From positions 1 to 64,000 of the forward strand of contig JAGRBZ010000006.1 in assembly GCA_020433805.1 (NCBI GenBank): 64,000 nt of DNA. The letters are read 5' to 3'. The notes under the pieces are model-generated. The model did no database searches. It saw only the letters and a program-made list of their open reading frames with translations, and was not told the origin of the DNA. Positions 25,842 to 32,089 of the stretch are shown here, piece by piece. This DNA is from Anaerolineae bacterium (GTDB taxonomy: Bacteria > Chloroflexota > Anaerolineae > 4572-78 > J111). Positions within the stretch are counted from its first letter, which is position 1; each line of letters begins with the position of its first letter. Position numbers and translations under genes: made by a program.

Positions 25842-26213
25842 ATGGCAAGGAAAAAGACTATGTCGAAAGAAATAAAGAAGCTGGTAGGCGGGAGAGTTCG
25901 GGCGGCCAGAGAAGCGGCAAACATGGATCAAGTTGAGCTGGCCGAGTCGCTTGGCCTTCAGAAAAGTTCTGTCAGCCAGATCGAGACCGGAACGAATTCG
26001 TTGAACATGGCTCATTTGATAAAGCTAGTTGAGATATTCAATTTACCGGCTGATTATTTCATTGGCACTGGAACGAAAGATTTGGCGGCGGATGAGGTTG
26101 AGTGGGTGGGATTGTTCCGCTTGTTGCCGGATGGGACACCGAAGCAGTACGTATTGGAGATGGTACGGGGGATGGTTGAGCGGATGGCGGAAATGGGGGG
26201 CGACGAAGTCTAA
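25842..26213 (+). CDS. XRE-family phage repressor, CI-like
   Basis: 123 residues. Helix-turn-helix at about 14-65 (ARKKTMSKEIKK leader, then AREAANMDQVELAESLGLQK and SSVSQIETG). The remaining C-terminal helix region is probably for dimerisation; no LexA-type protease domain, so induction must differ from lambda. The ATG lies 7 bases after a TATAAT, which makes a leaderless message likely; an alternative start at 25860 has AAGGA 10 bases upstream. It diverges from the Cro-like gene. Confidence 0.82.
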   Translation: MARKKTMSKEIKKLVGGRVRAAREAANMDQVELAESLGLQKSSVSQIETGTNSLNMAHLIKLVEIFNLPADYFIGTGTKDLAADEVEWVGLFRLLPDGTPKQYVLEMVRGMVERMAEMGGDEV

Positions 26214-26303
26214 CCGAATTCTAACTTGGCTCAGATGGTAGGTATGGGTTTTTGTGGTTGAATGGGGAAGATAGTAACTCTGGGGGGAGAAAGCTAGAGA
26301 TGG

Positions 26304-27407
26304 ATGGATCGGATAGAAGCAGTCAAACAATACAAACGAGAAGGTGACTTCGTAAGCGCAGTCCAGCTTCTCTACCAAATGATTGAAGAGACAGAAGCGG
26401 AGTCGCGGCAGTTTGAAAGTAACGTTGAGTCGTGGCCCTATTGGCAGTTGGCTATCCTTCACCGAAAATTAAAGGAAACCGAGAGTGAAGTCGCGATTTT
26501 AGAGCGGTTTGCCAGGCAAAAACAATCGGGGAGCAAGCAGTCTCATAAATTAATGGAACGATTGGTTAAGGCGTATGAACGTGCCGGACAAATTGAGTAC
26601 CGTGAAATTGATGGGGTTCGCACGCCATTTCATTCGGGACAACCTATTGAGCAGTTGGATCTCTTCACCAGTTTTGGTCTAGTAGTCGATACAGAAACAA
26701 CAGGTAGAACTCAGCAAGACGAGTTGATTGAAATCGCCCTGATCTTATTCAAATTCAGCAAGATTTCAGGCAAGATACTAGAGATTGTTGATGAGTACAG
26801 CGGCTTTAGATACCCCGGCTGCAAAATTCACCCCCAAGCTAAAAGAAAACATGGCCTCACACCACAGCACCTAAAAGGGCAAACTCTTGATGATGAGCGA
26901 GTGATGGGTTTATTTGATCAGGCGGATAGTGTGTTGGCTCACAATGCTGGTTTTGACAGGCGGTATATAACCCAACTGTATCCGTCTCTTTATTGGAAAA
27001 ATTGGTATTGCTCTATGAACGGGGTGCCCTGGCAAAATCTGGGGTTCGAGTCGAAAGGACAAGATGCGCTACTGGAAGCTCACAATATTGATGTAGGGCG
27101 TTCTCACCGGGCGATAAATGACGCGAAGGGACTGTTACAACTGGTCGCGTTGGAGAACAAAGATTTAGGCGGAACTTATTTTCAGGCAATTACCCTTAAC
27201 AGTCCTTTGGCGTGGAATGAATCCCCATCTAAGCTTAACAGAGAACGGTCTTCAAGGATTCCAATCAAGATTGAAATCAAGAAATCGACGCCAAGTCGAG
27301 ATGGCAGGAAGCAGGTCAAAAAGAGTACATCTCAAGGTTGGCTGGTGCCAGGCCTGTTCATACTAGCCTGTTCGTTGTGCTCATTGGTTGTTTATTTAGG
27401 GCGGTGA
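26304..27407 (+). CDS. DnaQ-like 3'-5' exonuclease with C-terminal membrane helix
   Basis: 367 residues. An N-terminal helical region (about 1-110, TPR-like) precedes a DEDDh exonuclease domain: motif I VVDTETTG near 127, motif II HNAGFDRR near 213 and motif III HRAINDAKG near 270. A basic linker and one membrane helix (WLVPGLFILACSLCSLVVYL, about 345-364) end the protein. It follows the repressor in the same direction and could be expressed from the prophage. A membrane-tethered nuclease at this site suggests a role against incoming DNA or RNA, which is inference. ATG at 26300 is out of frame. Confidence 0.7.
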   Translation: MDRIEAVKQYKREGDFVSAVQLLYQMIEETEAESRQFESNVESWPYWQLAILHRKLKETESEVAILERFARQKQSGSKQSHKLMERLVKAYERAGQIEYREIDGVRTPFHSGQPIEQLDLFTSFGLVVDTETTGRTQQDELIEIALILFKFSKISGKILEIVDEYSGFRYPGCKIHPQAKRKHGLTPQHLKGQTLDDERVMGLFDQADSVLAHNAGFDRRYITQLYPSLYWKNWYCSMNGVPWQNLGFESKGQDALLEAHNIDVGRSHRAINDAKGLLQLVALENKDLGGTYFQAITLNSPLAWNESPSKLNRERSSRIPIKIEIKKSTPSRDGRKQVKKSTSQGWLVPGLFILACSLCSLVVYLGR

Positions 27408-27410
27408 CTA

Positions 27411-27536
27411 TTAGAGGCCGAGTAGCCAAAAAACGATCACTGTAAGCAATGAGCTGAGCAACCCGGCCACTGCGGCGCGGATGTCTTTTTTGAGCACCTC
27501 TCTGTTGGGCCAGATTTTTTGGAGTAATTTTTTCAT
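27411..27536 (-). CDS. 41-residue membrane protein
   Basis: Short ORF (MKKLLQKIWPNREVLKKD..., then a helix ending in WLLGL) with a strong AGGAGG 8 bases before ATG. One membrane helix with a basic amphipathic lead, like small toxins or holin-like peptides. It reads against the flanking genes from its own promoter at 27555-27583. Confidence 0.6.
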   Translation of the reverse strand: MKKLLQKIWPNREVLKKDIRAAVAGLLSSLLTVIVFWLLGL

Positions 27537-27554
27537 GGGTTTACCTCCTGGGGT

Positions 27555-27583
27555 ATTGTAGCCAAAGTTGATGGTTACCTCAA
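27555..27583 (-). promoter_or_regulatory. promoter of the small membrane-protein gene
   Basis: Reverse strand TTGAGG, 17 bp, TACAAT, then the ribosome binding site about 15 bases on. Confidence 0.55.
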
Positions 27584-27636
27584 GGTGAACGCTTACCCTC
27601 TCTTCTATAATTTACCAATAATTTATGTTTAGAATA

Positions 27637-27666
27637 TTGACACCCGATCCTACCGCGTGGTATCAT
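27637..27666 (+). promoter_or_regulatory. promoter of the RelE-type toxin-antitoxin pair
   Basis: TTGACA, 18 bp, TATCAT. The spacer ends in ACCGCGTGG, and the entire 30-bp promoter is nearly identical to the one driving the HicBA-type operon at 46178-46207 on the other strand. AT-rich tract (TTTACCAATAATTTATG) upstream. Confidence 0.75.
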
Positions 27667-27698
27667 GCCTGCACCTTGAATTCAAAGGAAAGGTGAGT

Positions 27699-27941
27699 AT
27701 GAGCGTTCAAACTGCGGACAAGTATGCGTTATTAAAAAACACCCAGCAGGAGTTATGGGATCTGTCGGCTGAAGAGTTAGAGGCCGTGTTGCGTTTTATC
27801 AAGGCGCTGCACAGCGAAAATGACCAAGGCTGGTATTGGTCGGCTGAATGGCAGGCCATGGAAGAAGAAGCGGACCAGGATTTGGCCGATGGAGATTACG
27901 AAGAGTTTGAGACCGTCGATGATTTTATCGCCTCGTTATGA
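27699..27941 (+). CDS. antitoxin of a RelE/ParE-type pair
   Basis: 80 residues from MSVQTADK. Helical and acidic; the C-terminal tail (EEADQDLADGDYEEFETVDD) is the usual flexible toxin-binding part. Overlaps the toxin start by 4 bases. The family of the N-terminal part is not certain. Expressed in the lysogen from the promoter just upstream. Confidence 0.65.
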   Translation: MSVQTADKYALLKNTQQELWDLSAEELEAVLRFIKALHSENDQGWYWSAEWQAMEEEADQDLADGDYEEFETVDDFIASL

Positions 27942-28219
27942 AGTTCCGAAAGAGCAAGCGGTTTCAAAAGTCGTTTGATGGTCTACCGACCCATATCCAA
28001 GATAAGACCCGCAAGGCTTTTGGTTTGTTCAAACGGCAACCACATCCCCCGTTTCATCCTTCATTGGTAATCAAGAAGATAAAAGGCAAGGAAGGCATTT
28101 TTGAGGGTCGAGTGGATGCTTTTTATCGGTTTACATTTGAGATTATCAGCGATGAAGGGGAGACGATCTATTATTTTCGCAATATAGGCCCCCACGATAT
28201 CACCTCGACAGCGCCGTAG
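27938..28219 (+). CDS. RelE/ParE-superfamily toxin
   Basis: 93 residues: basic N-terminus (MKFRKSKRFQKSFDGLP), helix, then beta-strands with HPSLVIKKIKGKEGIFEGRV and AFYRFTFEI, typical of the RelE/YafQ fold. Likely ribosome-dependent mRNA interferase; the pair would stabilise the prophage or exclude other phages. Confidence 0.78.
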   Translation: MKFRKSKRFQKSFDGLPTHIQDKTRKAFGLFKRQPHPPFHPSLVIKKIKGKEGIFEGRVDAFYRFTFEIISDEGETIYYFRNIGPHDITSTAP

Positions 28220-28224
28220 TAATT

Positions 28225-28386
28225 TTACGGCTTTCCCTCAAGCTGCTTGAGTCGGCGCTTGGCCTTTTTTAGTTGGTCCTCAAGGGCAGGCACAAAAACA
28301 TCCTCAAGAAATTCTTTTTCTAACATAGCGCGTTTGTTAGACCGGGGGGTGGATTCCCCGGCATCGACCTTTTTTTTCTTCCCCAT
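28225..28386 (-). CDS. 53-residue basic coiled protein
   Basis: Short ORF beginning MGKKKKVDAG with GGGAG 9 bases before ATG. Highly charged helix (LEDQLKKAKRRLKQLEGKP). Opposite in direction to its neighbours, like the other small gene at 27411. Function unknown. Confidence 0.55.
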   Translation of the reverse strand: MGKKKKVDAGESTPRSNKRAMLEKEFLEDVFVPALEDQLKKAKRRLKQLEGKP

Positions 28387-28553
28387 GAAATAATCTCCCT
28401 ATGAACGGCCTTCATATTAACATAAACGTCTTAGAGAAAAGTTTGAATTTTGGGGCGTGCGACAAATGTGCGCTTATGAAACAAAAGACGAGAAAAGTTT
28501 AATTGTGTTTAGTAAAAACAGGGCTGACCCTTTAGTACATTTGGTCTACCCGG

Positions 28554-28581
28554 TTGGCAGGTGGCTATTATTTGGTACAAT
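28554..28581 (+). promoter_or_regulatory. promoter-like site upstream of the late-control genes
   Basis: TTGGCA, 16 bp, TACAAT; a second, better placed promoter lies 50 bp further. Confidence 0.35.
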
Positions 28582-28607
28582 TATGACAAGTTGCAGCTTT
28601 CGACGGG

Positions 28608-28635
28608 TTGAAACGTGCCCGGGATTTGATATACT
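28608..28635 (+). promoter_or_regulatory. promoter for the 28.6-kb rightward unit
   Basis: TTGAAA and TATACT spaced by 16 bp. The start would fall near 28642, four bases before the ATG of the next gene. Confidence 0.6.
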
Positions 28636-28645
28636 AGGATTGTAC

Positions 28646-28861
28646 ATGAACAAGTTGATCGCACCTCCTCCACCCGCTAAAGGGCTAACGCGCCTTTGGT
28701 GGTCGCTGATAGAGGACTTGGATGCGAAGGCTTCGTCTTTGTGTTCGCTGACTGAGGCGAGCAAAGGCGAGGCGAGGCTGGTCATCGTCATTAAAAACGG
28801 CAAAATCCGTTTCATTGAACAGGTGATCAGCGAGGCAGCCAGGCTCTCGCGAGATGAATAG
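28646..28861 (+). CDS. small phage protein at the head of the rightward unit
   Basis: 71 residues (MNKLIAPPPPAKGLTRLWW...), ending in VIVIKNGKIRFIEQVISEAA. Chosen start follows the promoter immediately, so the message is nearly leaderless. Its stop overlaps the ATG of the LuxR-type gene. Position before the first CCTGACAGAG/terminator element suggests a control role; unknown family. Confidence 0.6.
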   Translation: MNKLIAPPPPAKGLTRLWWSLIEDLDAKASSLCSLTEASKGEARLVIVIKNGKIRFIEQVISEAARLSRDE

Positions 28862-29120
28862 ACCGCCTGACAGAGATGATGTTCCGGGGCACTCCGATTT
28901 TTCGGAGTGCCCTTTTTGTTTGTCTCCATTGTCTCGACGCGAGTCGGAGTGTTTGCGGCTGGCGGCGTTGGGGTTGACGGCTGATCTGGCGGCGCGAAGG
29001 CTGTCGATTAGTGAGCGGACGGTGAGGGATTATTTGCGCTCGGGCCGGCTGAAGCTGCGGGCGGAGAATACGACTCACGCGGTGGCGGTGGCGATCACGA
29101 ATGGATTGATACAAATTTAG
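28854..29120 (+). CDS. LuxR/GerE-type helix-turn-helix regulator
   Basis: 88 residues. A loop-rich N-terminus with CPFC (about 20-23) precedes a LuxR-type DNA-binding domain: LSRRESECLRLAALGLT, then ARRLSISERTVRDYLRSG (about 27-80). No receiver domain. The ATG overlaps the previous stop. An intrinsic terminator is embedded in codons 12-22, so expression depends on readthrough or coupled translation; a start after the hairpin cannot be excluded. Candidate late-gene activator. Confidence 0.72.
   Translation: MNRPPDRDDVPGHSDFSECPFCLSPLSRRESECLRLAALGLTADLAARRLSISERTVRDYLRSGRLKLRAENTTHAVAVAITNGLIQI
28866..28875 (+). promoter_or_regulatory. CCTGACAGAG box 1
   Basis: First of three identical 10-mers; CCGGGG of the terminator stem begins 8 bases downstream. 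Confidence 0.65.
28887..28917 (+). terminator. intrinsic terminator inside the LuxR-type gene
   Basis: GGGCACTCCGA/TCGGAGTGCCC, 11 bp with a TTTT loop, then TTTTT. Textbook form, yet located within coding sequence. Confidence 0.85.
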
Positions 29121-29191
29121 TTGCCTGGAAGACATTAGAAGCCCAGGGGTGGATGGCGGGAGAATTTAGAATTGAGAATGGAGAATTGAGA

Positions 29192-29485
29192 ATGCAGAAC
29201 TCCATTGAGTTGGGTGTTGAGGTCGTTGACCGTCCGGAGACGATTGAGGGGCCGGATGGTGAGCCGATTAAGATTAGTCGATTGTTGACGGTGGGGATTG
29301 AGAAGTTTCAGTCGCCGTCGCCGGCGCATTATCGGCTGATTTGGATTAAGGGGCATCAGGCCTGGTTGGCCAAAGAAGATGAGACCCGGTACCGGAAAAA
29401 ATTCGGCATCGAGGGTTCGGCCGAGCTGGCCGGGCAGGCGCTGGCGGAGAAGTATGGAGTTCGGTTTAGTGCGGTAGCACGCTAG
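29192..29485 (+). CDS. unknown phage protein
   Basis: 97 residues from MQNSIELG, chosen for GGAG upstream; an in-frame ATG at 29153 would add 13 residues translated from a repeat rich in GAATTGAGAATG that also occurs near 54822-54907. Mixed alpha/beta; no motif recognised. Confidence 0.6.
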   Translation: MQNSIELGVEVVDRPETIEGPDGEPIKISRLLTVGIEKFQSPSPAHYRLIWIKGHQAWLAKEDETRYRKKFGIEGSAELAGQALAEKYGVRFSAVAR

Positions 29486-29490
29486 GAAAT

Positions 29491-29521
29491 GCCAGATAAT
29501 CTCCATTTTCTGGCATTTTGG
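29491..29521 (+). terminator. intrinsic terminator-like hairpin
   Basis: AAATGCCAGA and TCTGGCATTT form a 10-bp stem with a 10-base loop, ending in TTTTGG, between the unknown gene and the tyrosine recombinase unit. Confidence 0.5.
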
Positions 29522-29535
29522 TTCACGGAGGTCGT

Positions 29536-29622
29536 ATGACTACAGTAATGCGGCCCGGACCCAGTAGCGGATGGAAAACTAGCGTCCTGTTTGGGGATGA
29601 ACCCGGAAACTGGACTGCTTGA
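29536..29622 (+). CDS. 28-residue ORF with a strong ribosome binding site
   Basis: MTTVMRPGPSSGWKTSV..., preceded by CGGAGGTCGT. It lies between a terminator-like hairpin and the tyrosine recombinase. It may be a leader peptide or a small protein; unknown. Confidence 0.4.
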   Translation: MTTVMRPGPSSGWKTSVLFGDEPGNWTA

Positions 29623-29639
29623 TCTAACGCGATAACGCA

Positions 29640-30179
29640 ATGGCAAAGAAGTTACCGGTCTGGTTGACCAAAGCAGAACAGAAGAGACTGCTCGGGCTGG
29701 ACCTATCGGATCGGGATCGGGCCATTGTGAGCGTGTTTCTCTACGCCGGCCTGCGGGCGAATGAGCTGCGGATGCTGGATGTGGAGGACATTGATTTTGA
29801 GGCGATGACGGTCTTTGTTCGCTTCGGGAAGCGGGGTAAAGAGAGGATTATCCCGCTGCACTCCGAAGCGGCGGCTGCGCTGGCGGCCCACGTGGGCAAC
29901 CGGCGCAGCGGACCCTTATTTGTTAGCAACCGTGACCGGCGGATCAGCTACGACCGCCTACACTCGTTAATAGTCGATCTAGGACAGCAAGCCAGGATAC
30001 ACAAATCCCTTCATCCGCATGCTCTACGTCATACATTTGCGGTCGCTCTCCTGGAAACGGACCCTCCCACCGATTTGGAGACCATACGCGATTTGCTCGG
30101 TCACGGTTCTATAAAAACCACTGCGATTTATTTGCATTGTTCGACGGCTCGCCGGCGGGCGGCGGTCGATAGATTATAG
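29640..30179 (+). CDS. short tyrosine recombinase (XerC/D-like catalytic domain)
   Basis: 179 residues, just the catalytic domain. Catalytic residues are all visible: Arg in GLRANELR, Lys in FGKRGKER, HALRH, then HGSIKTTAIY with the nucleophile Tyr. The usual N-terminal SAM-like core-binding domain is absent. It lies far from the att sites, so the serine enzyme is the likelier integrase and this one may resolve multimers or act on another site. Confidence 0.8.
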   Translation: MAKKLPVWLTKAEQKRLLGLDLSDRDRAIVSVFLYAGLRANELRMLDVEDIDFEAMTVFVRFGKRGKERIIPLHSEAAAALAAHVGNRRSGPLFVSNRDRRISYDRLHSLIVDLGQQARIHKSLHPHALRHTFAVALLETDPPTDLETIRDLLGHGSIKTTAIYLHCSTARRRAAVDRL

Positions 30180-30188
30180 GAGCGGCAT

Positions 30189-30902
30189 ATGCAGTATTCT
30201 TGGGAAAGTGATAGTAAGTACAAACTCACTCCGGACGGATCGTCTGTTTTTGATTTATCGGGCCGATCTGAAGAGGAGTGGTTTGGATGTAAGTCGCTCA
30301 CTAAAGTCCCGGATTACATGAAGCCGTTCGGGATCCGTTTCGATCGTGGCTACACCAAGAGCACCAACGGCGAAATCTGCGTAATCGGTATATGGCCCTC
30401 TCCGATAGAGCAGCGGCATATCGTCGAGGTCGTTACGGAGAACTACAACCCCAGAGCCGGCTCCAGTCCGGAGCCGCTGGGAGACATGCTGGTTGTCTTT
30501 GGGTACCACACCGGCAAAAATCACGATCATCTAATTAATGATTTAAATTATTCCGCATGGAAGGGGAACCAACCCGGCGCAATACGCGGCGAGGTTCTGC
30601 CGACCAATTTGGCCGGAGAGGCCTCGGTTACCGTAGGCGGCGACGGCGGCCACGACATCCACCCTTTATGGATTGTGGAGAACACGCTGGTTTTGCCATC
30701 GATTATCGTCCGAAACTGCATGATGTTGGAGGGGATCCTAAATAACCACACCTGTGTCAAAATTCGTTTTCAAGTTCGCCGCGCGTGGATCACGCCTCGC
30801 CATATTCGCGAGCAGGATAACAAAGCGATCTTGGACGACCTGCAACTGAAGGTTCATCGACTGTCTCATCCGGGGCTTCATGGCAAAAAGATTAACGATT
30901 AG
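30189..30902 (+). CDS. unknown phage protein
   Basis: 237 residues, start preceded by GGAGCGG. Contains a Gly-rich stretch (SVTVGGDGGHDIHPLW) and a basic C-terminus. No recognisable motif. Overlaps the next gene by 23 bases. Confidence 0.6.
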   Translation: MQYSWESDSKYKLTPDGSSVFDLSGRSEEEWFGCKSLTKVPDYMKPFGIRFDRGYTKSTNGEICVIGIWPSPIEQRHIVEVVTENYNPRAGSSPEPLGDMLVVFGYHTGKNHDHLINDLNYSAWKGNQPGAIRGEVLPTNLAGEASVTVGGDGGHDIHPLWIVENTLVLPSIIVRNCMMLEGILNNHTCVKIRFQVRRAWITPRHIREQDNKAILDDLQLKVHRLSHPGLHGKKIND

Positions 30903-31263
30903 CCAGCTACATCAAATGGTAGCGGAGCTGTTGAATTTGGTCTCGGTCACCGAGCGGTACAAGGCGCTAGAGAAGGACATCAAGGCGGGAATGATCAAGC
31001 TTGGACAAGACGAGATCGAGGTCGGCAGCGGGCGTGTTTTTATCAGCCGAACTGAGCGGATAACGATTTCGCCGGCGGTGGCCAACGAAGTTTTGGGCGT
31101 TGATTTAGGACGTAAGGTCGTTGTGACCAAAGAGTCGGTCTCGAACAAGATCATCGAGGCCTTTTTGGCGGCCGGTGAGATTGACCCGGAGACACACCAG
31201 GCGCTTCAGGAACGAGCGGAGCGAAAAGAAGTGGTTAATTTGTACGTGAGGCCATTGAAATGA
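30880..31263 (+). CDS. unknown phage protein
   Basis: 127 residues, helical start (LHQMVAELLNLVSVTERYKALEK cut short here), a beta hairpin around EIEVGSGRVFISRTERITIS, and an acidic-helical end. The layout faintly recalls small phage nuclease-inhibitor or Gp157-like proteins; not assigned. Confidence 0.6.
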   Translation: MAKRLTISQLHQMVAELLNLVSVTERYKALEKDIKAGMIKLGQDEIEVGSGRVFISRTERITISPAVANEVLGVDLGRKVVVTKESVSNKIIEAFLAAGEIDPETHQALQERAERKEVVNLYVRPLK

Positions 31264-31505
31264 CGAAAAAACCGACTCAGAGCAAGACTATTCGATTTGC
31301 GGCGTTGACGCCGTTTTTATTGGCAACTATTTTTGCTCTAATCCAAGGGGTAACCAACGAACTTGGCATGAGCTTGACCGAGAAGCAGTTATGGGAACTT
31401 GTGGGGGTATTTCTGTCGGGCTGCGGCCTGGCCGCCGGATTTATCCGGTTACGCTTCCTAACCAAGACCGGCGTCTCCTGGAACGGTGGCGGCGAGAAAA
31501 AGTGA
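31260..31505 (+). CDS. small membrane protein, holin candidate
   Basis: 81 residues. Two hydrophobic helices (about 12-30 and 48-66) with both ends charged and C-terminus inside; ATGA overlap with the previous gene. Size and topology fit class II holins, but no endolysin is next to it, so the role is inferred only. Confidence 0.55.
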   Translation: MTKKPTQSKTIRFAALTPFLLATIFALIQGVTNELGMSLTEKQLWELVGVFLSGCGLAAGFIRLRFLTKTGVSWNGGGEKK

Positions 31506-32086
31506 CAGGTGGGGTAGAGCACGGTGCATCGATTGAGGCTCTACTCAAACAGCATCGCGAGCTTGTAGAGGCTGAGCGCGAAAGCAAAGCCAGTTCGGAC
31601 GCCCTCCTCGATGAGCAGCGAAAGCTAACGCTCTTAGAGATGCGCAGGGTAGCCAATATCGAGGAGCTGCTATCGAGAGTTGGCGAATTGATCCAGGCCG
31701 TGACGCAGCAGAACAAACTGGTCACTAAACTACTCAGCCAGCAGCCGGTGTCGTCCGCTATAGCGGAGCTGACAGACGAAGTCCAAGTGGGTATGGAGCA
31801 TATAGACGACTCGCTGCGGCTGTTGTTAGAGGTTAATCGCGCGCTGCTGATGTCGACACCGAAACGGGTCGAGGACCGGGACCAGCTGGTCGAGGCGCTG
31901 AAACGAGCAACGAACGGCGAGTCGATCAGGCGGCAATTGGAGCGGCATCACCGGCGGTTAAACCGGTTAAAGGAGCAGATGGCCGGTTTTGGCGGCAGTT
32001 TGGCTCCGGCGAGCCTGACGATAGAGATCGAGGATACAGAGCAGGAGATCGAGGCGTTGGAGAAGAAGTTGAGAGGGATCGGGTAG
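31502..32086 (+). CDS. coiled-coil protein with EAD-like C-terminal helices
   Basis: 194 residues from GTG overlapping the previous stop. Residues 8-110 are an extended coiled coil. The last 60 residues (QLERHHRRLNRLKEQMAGFG, then IEIEDTEQEIEALEKKL) resemble the short bihelical module seen in STAND/CHAT conflict proteins of Chloroflexota (effector-associated domains), judged from memory of those patterns. Could also simply be a tail-tube or spanin-like coiled coil. Confidence 0.5.
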   Translation: MTGGVEHGASIEALLKQHRELVEAERESKASSDALLDEQRKLTLLEMRRVANIEELLSRVGELIQAVTQQNKLVTKLLSQQPVSSAIAELTDEVQVGMEHIDDSLRLLLEVNRALLMSTPKRVEDRDQLVEALKRATNGESIRRQLERHHRRLNRLKEQMAGFGGSLAPASLTIEIEDTEQEIEALEKKLRGIG

Positions 32087-32089
32087 ACC

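Noticed and set aside
29640-30179. Tyrosine recombinase as the main integrase
   Set aside because: It lies 14 kb from attL and lacks the core-binding domain, whereas the serine enzyme is 27 bp from attL; it still cannot be excluded as a helper.
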